From: JANRKG01 sp033763635
Lineage (GTDB): Bacteria > Cyanobacteriota > Cyanobacteriia > GCF-001939115
Assembly (NCBI GenBank): GCA_033763635.1
Contig: JANRKG010000146.1
Coordinates: forward strand, 1-13,179
Length of the DNA stretch: 13,179 bases
Direction of reading: 5' to 3'
The translations under genes were made by a program, and so were the position numbers. Shown here in pieces: positions 6,116 through 12,741 of the stretch; the stretch's first letter is position 1, and every line of letters starts with the position of its first letter. The notes under the pieces are model-generated. The model saw only the letters and a list, made by a program, of their open reading frames with translations. It had not been told where the DNA came from and did no database searches.

Positions 6116-7553
6116 GACGGTCCTTCGGAGTGCGGTTTAAGCGGGAGAGGTAATGTTCAAACCAGAGACCTGCAACGATGATGCTGACACCGCACAGGAA
6201 GAATACGAGGGATTTGAAGAGTAAATCAGTGTTGTACTCCAACATGCGGCTGACAATTTGCAGGGTCAGCAGAACGATGCCGAACCAGAAATTACGGCGG
6301 TTGCCCTGCTCCAGGCTGTCCCGAATCAAGCCACTGGCAAGCAAAAACAGCAGGATGTTGAAGAGAAAAGTTGGAATCATCGCCCCCTCCCAAAGAAGAG
6401 TATGGGAGGCTGGAACCAGGGCAACGATCGCAATCAATCCACCCATCGCTGCGGTGGTCAGCCCTTCAGAAGGCCCCGACGGAGAGCGCTTGATCTGGCG
6501 CACCTGCCACCACCAGGCAAAGATCATCCAACCCAGGAGAAAGGTAATGTCCCACAACAGAGGCCACTGGGTCAGGTCTGAATGTGGCAAGGCACGGAAG
6601 TTGTAGGCATCGCCAGAGCGCCACCACCAGGTCCAACGAAAGGAAAACCAGTAGCACAGCCCACCGAAGAACAAGACCGCTAGTGTGCGGGCCAGGGGTT
6701 GAAAATAGCGAGAGGTGATGGAAGGCCAAATGCGATCGTCATAACTCCAGAGCAGAGCTGGAGGAAGGGCAAAGCCCAGGGCTGCCAAAGTTCCCACGCT
6801 CATCGCATCCACCTGAATCGCCCGAATTCTCAGACCCACCTCCAGGGATGTGATGAGTAAGACACTACTGAGTCCAAACAGCGTCCGGGATCGGCAACGG
6901 TAAGCCAGGGGAATCAGCAGCAGACAGGTCGCGAGGGGCATGTGATCCAGTAATCCACTCGACCAGGAAGCCTCATTCAGTACCCCCGTCCAGCGCAATT
7001 CCGACATACCGACTAGATAGCCAATCCCAATTAAGAGGATGGAGAGGATGCCCAAGGATGTCAACCCCAGACTGAGGGCCATGATAAAGACCCCCAATCC
7101 CCAGGCGAGAAATAACTCATAGCCCGATCCCCCGATGTGAAACATCTGAGCCATCAAAGCCATATTGGCCCCCAGCGTTAGGGCACCGAAAAGCAATAAC
7201 CCATGGCCCAAACGGTGCTGGGCAGTTTGTCGCCGACTGTTCCCCTGGCCCTTTCGCCACAGGTAGAACCCACTCCCGTTGATCCCGATCAATAAACTGA
7301 ACAGCAACACCGCCTTCCAGGAACGGGGCCAATTTTGCCAGTTTGCAGCCACAAAGGTAATGACCGCTAATCCGAGAAGCACGGAACCAACCGCCAGCAG
7401 AATCATCACAAACCGATCGCGGGCAACGGTTTCGAGGGTGTGGAGTTGATAACGATCGCTCAAATACTGATGAAGGGATGGCTCAATTAGCCCTTCCTCC
7501 TGCCAGAGGGCTATTTCCTGGCGCAACTGGCGACGAAATTTCTCAGAGAGCAT
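6096..7553 (-). CDS. DUF2157 multi-pass membrane protein
   Basis: A 485-residue integral membrane protein. The first 50 residues are a soluble DUF2157-type helical region (SEKFRRQLRQEIALWQEEGL, then SLHQYLSDRY). About 12 to 13 hydrophobic helices follow, the first near FVMILLAVGSVLLGLAVITF and the last near SLVFFLCGVSIIVAGLWF. The biochemical role of the family is unknown. The open frame begins at a TTG (7568), but the ATG at 7553 gives the usual MxSEKFRRQL-like beginning; neither has a good Shine-Dalgarno site. The gene ends inside the start of the GDYXXLXY gene, forming a two-gene operon. Aromatic-rich loops (FRWTWWWRSGD) lie between helices. Confidence 0.88.
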   Translation of the reverse strand: MLSEKFRRQLRQEIALWQEEGLIEPSLHQYLSDRYQLHTLETVARDRFVMILLAVGSVLLGLAVITFVAANWQNWPRSWKAVLLFSLLIGINGSGFYLWRKGQGNSRRQTAQHRLGHGLLLFGALTLGANMALMAQMFHIGGSGYELFLAWGLGVFIMALSLGLTSLGILSILLIGIGYLVGMSELRWTGVLNEASWSSGLLDHMPLATCLLLIPLAYRCRSRTLFGLSSVLLITSLEVGLRIRAIQVDAMSVGTLAALGFALPPALLWSYDDRIWPSITSRYFQPLARTLAVLFFGGLCYWFSFRWTWWWRSGDAYNFRALPHSDLTQWPLLWDITFLLGWMIFAWWWQVRQIKRSPSGPSEGLTTAAMGGLIAIVALVPASHTLLWEGAMIPTFLFNILLFLLASGLIRDSLEQGNRRNFWFGIVLLTLQIVSRMLEYNTDLLFKSLVFFLCGVSIIVAGLWFEHYLSRLNRTPKDRHEHQFS

Positions 7554-7582
7554 AGGTAGACAGATCAAAATTTTCTTTAATC

Positions 7583-7621
7583 TGTCACCCCGCCTTTAAA
7601 AAGGATGCGAGTGCTGTGACA
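7583..7621. repeat. Nested inverted repeats upstream of the DUF2157 gene
   Basis: TGTCAC (7583-7588) pairs with GTGACA (7616-7621), and inside this CCTTT (7593-7597) pairs with AAAGG (7600-7604). On the minus strand the element lies between the end of cdv3 and the start of the DUF2157 gene, so it could be a 3'-end structure of the coaD-cdv3 transcript or a leader structure of the next mRNA. Stems are short and no T-run follows closely. Confidence 0.3.
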
Positions 7622-7652
7622 CCTGCTAAATTGCCTGTTCACCCCCGATCGT

Positions 7653-8363
7653 CTAGCGACGAACCGCCCCCCGCCCTGCCCCGTTATTGGCATCTCGTCG
7701 AGGAGCAGCCGTTTCCGGTCCTAATTGTTGCCGCCCATTGCGGACAATCCGCATCATCTCTCCTAAGCGCTGTTCCATATCCTTCAAGACGGAATCTGCA
7801 TAGGCATCTGCACCCTGCTGAATCTCTTCCGCATCCACCAAGGCTCGTCGTCGCACCTCTTGCAGATCTTGCTGGGCCTGACGTTGCATCTGCTCAATTT
7901 CTGCCAGGGTTTGCTCCCGAATCGCCTCACACTCCTGCTGCACCTGACCCCGAATTTGTCTAGCCTCTTGCTCAGCCTGACGAATAATTCCCATTTCATC
8001 CAGGATTTGGGCAGCCCTTCGCTCCGCTGCCTCAATGATTTCCTGGGCATAATGTTCTGCCTGAAGGAAAATTTCTTCCTTATGATGAACGATCGCCTCT
8101 GCCTCTTGAAACGCGCTTGGCAGACTCATCCGCACCAAATCAAGTTGATCCAGCAACTGCTCCTCGTCCACCAGCGTCCTGCGGCTGAGGGGAATCCGAG
8201 GGCTATCCAACACAATCTCTTCCAGACGATTCAGTTCTCGTTGGATGTCTACGCTTCCCGTTCTTGCGGTGTCTCCAGGAGTGGCTCCGTTTTGGGAAGG
8301 CCCAAGTTGGGCGGCAAATCCGTTGGGGTTGGGGGTGCTAGGGGGTGGGTTTTGGCGTAACAT
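7653..8363 (-). CDS. cdv3: Cdv3-like DivIVA-type coiled-coil cell division protein
   Basis: A 236-residue soluble protein. The first 38 residues are low-complexity (Pro, Asn, Gly, Thr). A conserved block DIQRELNRLEEIVLDSPRIP (39-58) with RRTLVDEEQLLDQLDLVR follows, then a long coiled coil rich in Ala, Gln, Glu and Arg (about 85-210) and a basic tail ending RGAVRR. This matches the cyanobacterial DivIVA-like division factor Cdv3, which I recall lying next to coaD in Synechocystis; the function comes from that family. The general coiled-coil pattern also resembles ATP-synthase b subunits, but there is no membrane helix. The ATG at 8363 has no good Shine-Dalgarno and lies inside the coaD frame, 115 nt before the coaD stop, so translational coupling is likely. 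Confidence 0.75.
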   Translation of the reverse strand: MLRQNPPPSTPNPNGFAAQLGPSQNGATPGDTARTGSVDIQRELNRLEEIVLDSPRIPLSRRTLVDEEQLLDQLDLVRMSLPSAFQEAEAIVHHKEEIFLQAEHYAQEIIEAAERRAAQILDEMGIIRQAEQEARQIRGQVQQECEAIREQTLAEIEQMQRQAQQDLQEVRRRALVDAEEIQQGADAYADSVLKDMEQRLGEMMRIVRNGRQQLGPETAAPRRDANNGAGRGAVRR

Positions 8364-8824
8364 CGGTGAACATCCAGAGCAACATGTTTTGGAACGAGAT
8401 GATCGATCGGACCGTTAAATCTGGCAATTTCCTTTACCAGACTACTACTAAGGAAGCTATATTCATTAGAGGTTGCCAGAAAAAATGTTTCAACCTCATC
8501 CGACAGAGTTTTATTGGTGTGTGCCATTTGCAACTCTCGTTCAAAATCCGAGAGAACCCGCAGCCCTCTCAACAAGACTCTTGCATTCCGCATTCTGGCA
8601 TAAGTAACCGCTAATCCGTCAAAACTATCGACTTCTACATTCGTCAGATGGGCTGTGGAAAGACAAATTTGTTGCATGCGCTCCTGTTCTGTAAAAAGCG
8701 GCTGCTTATTCGGATTTCTCAACACTACAACGATCACGCGATCGAAAAGACGGCATCCTCGCTTAATAATATCGAGATGCCCAAAGGTAATCGGGTCAAA
8801 GCTACCTGGATAAACTGCAATCAC
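8249..8824 (-). CDS. coaD: Phosphopantetheine adenylyltransferase (CoaD)
   Basis: CoaD transfers AMP from ATP to 4'-phosphopantetheine, forming dephospho-CoA in coenzyme A synthesis. Motifs: the start VYPGSFDPITFGH with the nucleotidyltransferase T-x-G-H box (13-16), NPNKQPLFT with the substrate Lys40, LLRGLR (84-89), and EYSFLSSSLVKE (121-132). The family is about 160 residues and the fold should end near VALDVHRCY (148-156). Here the frame continues for about 35 Pro/Leu/Thr-rich residues that overlap the cdv3 start region in another frame. The frame is open from a TTG at 8842, directly after a TGA, but the GTG at 8824 gives the canonical MIAVYPGSFDP beginning and is preferred; neither start has a clear ribosome-binding site. 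Confidence 0.93.
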   Translation of the reverse strand: MIAVYPGSFDPITFGHLDIIKRGCRLFDRVIVVVLRNPNKQPLFTEQERMQQICLSTAHLTNVEVDSFDGLAVTYARMRNARVLLRGLRVLSDFERELQMAHTNKTLSDEVETFFLATSNEYSFLSSSLVKEIARFNGPIDHLVPKHVALDVHRCYAKTHPLAPPTPTDLPPNLGLPKTEPLLETPQEREA

Positions 8825-8836
8825 AGAGCTATGCCA

Positions 8837-8894
8837 GTTCAATCATTATTGTTCAATTACTAGTTCAACTACCAGTTCAATTACTACTGTTCAA
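8837..8894. repeat. Five GTTCAA repeats with 14-12-12-14 spacing upstream of coaD
   Basis: GTTCAA begins at 8837, 8851, 8863, 8875 and 8889. The segments between are also similar (TTACTA, CTACCA, TTACTACT, TCATTATT). On the coaD strand this is five TTGAAC boxes directly before the gene. It could be a degenerate short tandem repeat or a set of regulator-binding sites. Confidence 0.7.
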
Positions 8895-8997
8895 CCATTT
8901 TTACCGAATCATACGAGAAATTGAGACTCGTAAACCTTAAACCTGAAAATAACTTAATTCGCTTGACATTACTCACCAAATATAGAGTAACGACAAT

Positions 8998-9033
8998 CCA
9001 AGCATTCTAGATAGTCCAATCATTCTAGATATA
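8998..9033. repeat. Two tandem 18-bp repeats containing TCTAGA
   Basis: CCAAGCATTCTAGATAGT (8998-9015) is followed directly by CCAATCATTCTAGATATA (9016-9033), with 15 of 18 positions the same. Each copy contains the palindrome TCTAGA. No function is evident; it could be two adjacent operator half-sites or simple slippage. Confidence 0.65.
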
Positions 9034-9308
9034 GACTTAGCAAGATGTCAAAAGATCGGATGGGCAGTCAATTGCCTGAATCAAGGGAACAGAGGCGTTA
9101 GCAACCCTTCACAAAGATCCTTGTAATTTTTGACACTTTGAATGAAGCAAAAAATTAGATTTAAGAGGAAAAAATTGTTTTTTTAATCACCAAAAAGGAT
9201 GATTTTACAAGGATTTCATAGAGGTGAATCAATTCCCTGCGTACGAGAGGATGGTGTTTATTATAAAAAATTGATACCAAATAAAAATGATACTCATACA
9301 ATGGAAAT

Positions 9309-9376
9309 ACTGCTGAAAAGCAGTGCAAGACATTTGGACGGCTCCGATTGCGAAATGCGATCGGAGTCTTTCTTTT
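9309..9376 (+). ncRNA. Candidate small RNA: GNRA hairpin, linker and terminator hairpin
   Basis: ACTGCT (9309-9314) pairs with AGCAGT (9319-9324) around a GAAA tetraloop. A 15-nt linker follows, then a strong terminator stem-loop (9340-9368) with a U-rich tail. A -10-like TACAAT lies at 9297-9302, placing a start near 9308-9309, just before the first hairpin. The nearest plus-strand gene upstream ends at 5336, so no mRNA explains this terminator. The structure fits a free-standing sRNA of about 68 nt. No known Rfam family was recognised; the -35 region is poor (TTGATA is 20 nt from the -10). Confidence 0.45.
9340..9376 (+). terminator. Rho-independent terminator, plus strand
   Basis: GGCTCCGATTGC (9340-9351) pairs with GCGATCGGAGTC (9357-9368), with two G-U pairs, around the loop GAAAT, followed by TTTCTTTT (9369-9376). 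The reverse strand has no U-run after the stem, so it works for plus-strand transcripts only. Confidence 0.8.
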
Positions 9377-9425
9377 AAGAGATTTTTTGACCGGAGTTCT
9401 TTTCTCGAAAGCCTCGCAAGGCTGG

Positions 9426-9809
9426 TTAATCTTGCACATATTCCTGACCCGTTAGTAGGGCTATCTCTGCCCGCATAAATTCCCGCCCTAAGTAAGCCGC
9501 ATGATCCAGAAATGTCACAGGGCAGGGTTTAGTTTCTTCAAAGAGGCGTACACAAAGTTCCTTCGCTGTGCGACCTGTATAGAGGGCATCATAGGTCCGA
9601 GTTGCACCCCCTCGTGTGGGAATTGGCTTACCCGTTTCAGGGTCACAGGCCAGCCCCCGCTCGTCAATCAGATTCGTATAGTGCTTGGCACAGATCTGAC
9701 CTGCTTCGCGATCGAGATAGATAATAAAATACCCCGCCGGATCAAGGGCGATAAATCGCTGAGATAGTTTCTTATCCAGTGCTGTCGCGTTTTCTACCGT
9801 AGGAGTCAT
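9426..9809 (-). CDS. DUF4346 protein, stand-alone
   Basis: A 127-residue protein matching DUF4346, a domain also found at the C-terminus of some dihydropteroate-synthase-like proteins. Conserved blocks are LDPAGYFIIYLDRE (22-35), KHYTNLIDERGLACDPETGK (42-61), TRTYDALYTGRTAKELC and FLDHAAYLGREFMRAEIAL (about 100-118). The several conserved His, Cys and Asp residues are compatible with an enzyme or metal site, but the biochemical role is unknown. The frame is open from a TTG at 9818; the ATG at 9809 is preferred, although neither has a ribosome-binding site at a normal distance. The domain is complete for this small family and no synthase partner is nearby. It is transcribed in the same direction as the FemAB-like gene upstream of it, about 90 nt away, so it may be co-transcribed. 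Confidence 0.8.
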   Translation of the reverse strand: MTPTVENATALDKKLSQRFIALDPAGYFIIYLDREAGQICAKHYTNLIDERGLACDPETGKPIPTRGGATRTYDALYTGRTAKELCVRLFEETKPCPVTFLDHAAYLGREFMRAEIALLTGQEYVQD

Positions 9810-9900
9810 TGGAGCCAAATCAATAAAGTCAGTCCTCTATTTTAGAACTATTTTGGAGAGATGGGATTGGAGAGACGGCTTTCATCACACTCCCCATTCC

Positions 9901-11100
9901 CTAATCCCCGTCTCCCTCGCGACCGTTTACATTCTTGAAGGGCAACTCCTCATTCATCGCCTCCATCTCCCGTTGTTCCATTTCATTCACCTGATCGATG
10001 TACGATCGCAGGATATGGGTCAACCGGGCATCGTAGAAGCGGTGCAGACTGTAATTCGGCGTAGCAGGGAAGCCCCGACGTTTTTTGTGCCGTCCCCCTG
10101 CACCGGGGTCGAAGGTCTGAATGCCATTCGCGATCGCCCACTCGATCGGGGTATAGTAGCAAGCATCAAAGTGGAGACAGTCAAATTCTTGATGGCTGCC
10201 CCAGTAGCGACCATAAAGTTGATCCCCTTTGGTCAGGCAGATGGACATCCCGACCGGGTGGCGAGGGTCTTGTTCACTGTAAGCCGCAGCGAGAAGAACA
10301 CGATGGCGATAATTGGGATACAGATGCTCGAAAAAGCGCCGCGTCAGATATTTACTCCCCCACCAACCAAACTTGTCGCACGTATCACTGTAAAAGTCAT
10401 ACATCAGGGAACAAAGTGGTTTTGAAAGATCGTCTCCTGTCAAAACTTTGAGGGACAACCCGGCCTTTTCGACGGCTTTACGTTCCCGCTTGATGTTGCG
10501 GCGTTGATTGGCATTAAACACGCCCAGATAATCATCAAACGTTTGGAACCCTAAATTTTTCCAGACATAACTCTGATGCAGCCAGGGCGTAAACCCATGT
10601 CGTTGAATCACAGGTTGCCAGTCAGGGTCCACATAGAGGAAGTTGCAACCTGAGATGTTTTGACGGGTACAGAAGCGATCGATCTCTGCAACCATCATCC
10701 CCGTCAACTCATCCTCATCCTCACCGGGGGCGATCAGGAAGCGATAGCCCACCGCTGGAGTCATGGGGGACATCCCCAGTAACTTGGGATAGTAACGAAT
10801 CCCCAGACGATGGGCCAAGTCTGCCCACTGGTGATCAAAAACAAACTCTCCGTAACTATGGTCCTTCAGGTAGAGGGGGGCCACTGCCACGAGCTTTCTC
10901 TCTCGCCAAACTGTGAGGTGATGGGGAGTCCATCCAGCGTGAGAAGTGGCACTACCAGAGCTTTCTAAGTTGTGCAACCACTCCCATTCAAAGAAGGGAG
11001 TCTTCAGGGGGAGGGCCATCGCATCCCACTCAGCTTGAGGCAAATCCGCAACACGATTTTTCCAGATGAATGAGTAGGTGGATTTAAGGGGGTTGAACAT
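9901..11100 (-). CDS. FemAB-like / DUF482 acyltransferase (peptidoglycan biosynthesis/recognition family)
   Basis: A 399-residue protein with the GNAT-like FemAB fold of the DUF482 family. Recognised blocks are FNANQRRNIKRERKAVEKAG (about 195-214), GRYWGS (297-302) and the signature FDPGAGGRHKKRRGF (about 330-344), which matches the FxPGAxGxHKxxRGF pattern. A role in peptidoglycan or aminoacyl-type transfer is only a family label; the substrate is unknown. The frame can be extended to a TTG at 11205, but those 35 residues are encoded partly by a low-complexity run of ATGGGG/AATGGG (11113-11145) typical of intergenic filler. MFNPLKSTYSFIWKNR at 11100 looks like the true beginning, though without a clear ribosome-binding site; ATG 11184 is another option. 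It is divergent from the kinase operon. Confidence 0.82.
   Translation of the reverse strand: MFNPLKSTYSFIWKNRVADLPQAEWDAMALPLKTPFFEWEWLHNLESSGSATSHAGWTPHHLTVWRERKLVAVAPLYLKDHSYGEFVFDHQWADLAHRLGIRYYPKLLGMSPMTPAVGYRFLIAPGEDEDELTGMMVAEIDRFCTRQNISGCNFLYVDPDWQPVIQRHGFTPWLHQSYVWKNLGFQTFDDYLGVFNANQRRNIKRERKAVEKAGLSLKVLTGDDLSKPLCSLMYDFYSDTCDKFGWWGSKYLTRRFFEHLYPNYRHRVLLAAAYSEQDPRHPVGMSICLTKGDQLYGRYWGSHQEFDCLHFDACYYTPIEWAIANGIQTFDPGAGGRHKKRRGFPATPNYSLHRFYDARLTHILRSYIDQVNEMEQREMEAMNEELPFKNVNGREGDGD
10130..10137. repeat. HIP1 octamer GCGATCGC
   Basis: A third perfect HIP1 copy, inside the DUF482 gene, followed 7 nt later by a second CGATCG hexamer. Confidence 0.9.
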
Positions 11101-11112
11101 GGACAGGGTAGG

Positions 11113-11145
11113 TAATGGGTATGGGGAATGGGAAATGGCAGGAAA
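11113..11145. repeat. ATGGG-type low-complexity intergenic repeat
   Basis: The plus strand reads AATGGGTATGGGGAATGGGA just upstream of the DUF482 start. A complementary-sense run, CTCCCCATTCCCTAATCCCC, lies at the other end of the gene at about 9889-9908 and reaches into its last codons. Such CCCATTCCC tracts are, as I recall, common filler in cyanobacterial intergenic DNA. Confidence 0.5.
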
Positions 11146-11283
11146 GTTTTTCTGGCAGGGAATGAGTGAATGCCCACGAGGCATGTCTTCTTTAAAGTAA
11201 TGCAATCTTTTTTGCGGGGGAGGAACTCTTCGGAAATTGCTTGGTTTCCTGAGTAGTGACTCGTAATTTCACGCATTAAAGCT

Positions 11284-12741
11284 ATGCTCCAGGCAACCCA
11301 AGTCCTTCAGCAACGCTACTCCCTGCAACACCGTTTGGGACAGCAATCGTCTTCCGTCCTGGCAGATCTTCCGGTCGGTCGGCAAACCTGGCTGGCTCTG
11401 GATAGGGCGCATGATCCCCCCCAACCTGTGGTTGTCAAGCTACTGGCTTTTAATCCCCAACTGCAATGGGACGAGTTAAAACTTTTTGAGCGGGAAGCTC
11501 AGGTTTTACAAACCCTGAATCACCCCTGTATTCCTCGCTATCGGGATCACTTTTCTCTGGATCGGAATGTTGGAGATGGCCTATGTTGGTTCGTTCTCGT
11601 ACAAGACTATATTCCAGGGAAATCCCTCCAGGAGCAATTGGACCAGGGGTATCACTTTTCAGAAGCACAGATCCGCTCGATCGCAGCCCAGGTTCTCACC
11701 ATTTTGACCTACCTGCATGGGCAAAGCCCCCCGGTTCTCCATCGGGACATTAAGCCCAGCAACTTAATTTGGAGACAGGATGAACAGGTGTATCTCGTGG
11801 ATTTTGGGGCTGTGCAAGACCCAGCAGTGGTTGAGGGGATGACATTTACGATCGTCGGCACCGCAGGCTACGCTCCTTTAGAGCAGTTTTGGGGTAAAGC
11901 CGTTCCTGCATCCGACCTGTATGCCCTGGGGGCAACCCTCATCCATCTCCTAACGGGGATTGCTCCAGCCGATCTACCCCAAAACAATCTGAGGATTCAG
12001 TTTCGCGATCGAATTAGTCTCCAGTCCACCCTGATTGACTGGATTGAATTTCTGACTGATCCCGATCTATCCCAGCGCTGTTCGTTTGCAGGGGAGGCTC
12101 TGGAAGCACTCCAAACAGGGCGGTTCGGCAATCTAAAAAGCAAGGTTGCTCAACCCGCCAGGAGCCGGATCGTGGTTCAGGAATCGAAATCTGAGCTTTT
12201 GATTCAGGTGCCCTGTCAGTCGTGGTCCCTCTGGAGCCTTGTAGAAGTGGGATTTAAATTGATGATGGCTCTGGGATTGTTGCCACTCCTCCTGATTCCC
12301 TTCTGCACCCTCTTGCTGGGCTTTCTCTGGTTGCTGACTCAGTTGTACGAAAACTGGATCAGCATCTTGATTTTGCTACTGCTCGTGCTACCTATTTTCT
12401 TCGCTCTGGGAAAGAATATTGTAGGGGAACTGGTTCGGGTCAATCACAATCTGCGCCATACTCTCTGGCACCACTTCGGTCAGCAACACCTCACCATTGG
12501 GAAAAGCTTGAATCCACCCAATGGTTACTTTTGTCTGATGAAAGCAGGAAGAGGGGTAGATCTCCAACCTGCTAATTCAATTGGGCAGACCTGGAACGTG
12601 CAGCGAGTTGAAGCTGTTGCCCGTGAGGGATTGGTAATCTACACCAAACGCCATCGCTACGAGGTCTTCCCCCACCTTTCGGAAGCGGAGGGAATTTGGC
12701 TAGCTCAGGTGATTCAGAACTGGTTGGAGCGATCGTCATGA
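11284..12741 (+). CDS. Serine/threonine protein kinase with C-terminal membrane region
   Basis: A 485-residue Hanks-type kinase. Residues about 10-280 form the kinase domain: ATP lysine K52 (VVVKLL), helix-C Glu71 (FEREAQVL), catalytic loop HRDIKPSN (153-160), DFG (173-175), APLE (197-200, the APE motif) and DLYALG (211-216). All catalytic residues are present, so it should be active. The glycine-rich loop is degenerate, with no GxGxxG; instead LGQQSSSVLADLPVGRQTW (18-36) carries about nine more residues than the next gene's loop. Two or three transmembrane segments (about 325-376) separate the kinase from a C-terminal domain of about 100 residues with no recognised family (ends EVFPHLSEAEGIWLAQVI). 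The ATG at 11284 has only a weak AAAG upstream. It overlaps the next kinase by 4 nt. Substrates are unknown. Confidence 0.92.
   Translation: MLQATQVLQQRYSLQHRLGQQSSSVLADLPVGRQTWLALDRAHDPPQPVVVKLLAFNPQLQWDELKLFEREAQVLQTLNHPCIPRYRDHFSLDRNVGDGLCWFVLVQDYIPGKSLQEQLDQGYHFSEAQIRSIAAQVLTILTYLHGQSPPVLHRDIKPSNLIWRQDEQVYLVDFGAVQDPAVVEGMTFTIVGTAGYAPLEQFWGKAVPASDLYALGATLIHLLTGIAPADLPQNNLRIQFRDRISLQSTLIDWIEFLTDPDLSQRCSFAGEALEALQTGRFGNLKSKVAQPARSRIVVQESKSELLIQVPCQSWSLWSLVEVGFKLMMALGLLPLLLIPFCTLLLGFLWLLTQLYENWISILILLLLVLPIFFALGKNIVGELVRVNHNLRHTLWHHFGQQHLTIGKSLNPPNGYFCLMKAGRGVDLQPANSIGQTWNVQRVEAVAREGLVIYTKRHRYEVFPHLSEAEGIWLAQVIQNWLERSS

Larger units (their letters stand above)
8825..9425. other. Intergenic region upstream of coaD with repeats and a plus-strand terminator
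   Basis: About 600 bp of AT-rich DNA without a supported protein gene. From left to right it holds an array of GTTCAA motifs, an 18-bp tandem duplication around TCTAGA, and a two-hairpin structure ending in a strong plus-strand terminator (listed separately). Two open frames in the right part (a 92-codon minus frame and a 59-codon plus frame) lack family features. The coaD promoter should lie in the left part, on the minus strand. Confidence 0.65.

Noticed and set aside
6178..6606. 142-codon plus-strand frame opposite the DUF2157 gene
   Set aside because: Antisense of a clear multi-pass membrane protein; highly basic composition typical of shadow frames.
7616..7963. 115-codon plus-strand frame opposite the end of cdv3
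   Set aside because: Shadow of the coiled-coil gene; Pro- and Ser-rich content results from antisense reading of its Glu/Gln/Arg codons.
8963..8990. TTGACA at 8963 followed by TATAGA as a plus-strand promoter
   Set aside because: The spacing between the two boxes is 12 nt, too short, and no better -10 lies at 16-18 nt; the TTGACA may be chance.
9199..9378. 59-codon plus-strand frame ending in the terminator stem
   Set aside because: The only Shine-Dalgarno-like text (AAAGG) touches the ATG, no recognised motif exists, and the terminator structure explains the conservation-like look of its end.
9161..9439. 92-codon minus-strand open frame overlapping the end of the DUF4346 gene
   Set aside because: AT-rich composition, no family feature, a poorly spaced ribosome-binding site, and it reads through the antisense of a strong terminator. 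A chance frame is more likely, though its overlap with the previous stop keeps translational coupling possible.
9853..10425. 190-codon plus-strand frame opposite the FemAB-like gene
   Set aside because: The minus strand encodes a protein with family signatures over the same bases, so this is an antisense shadow.
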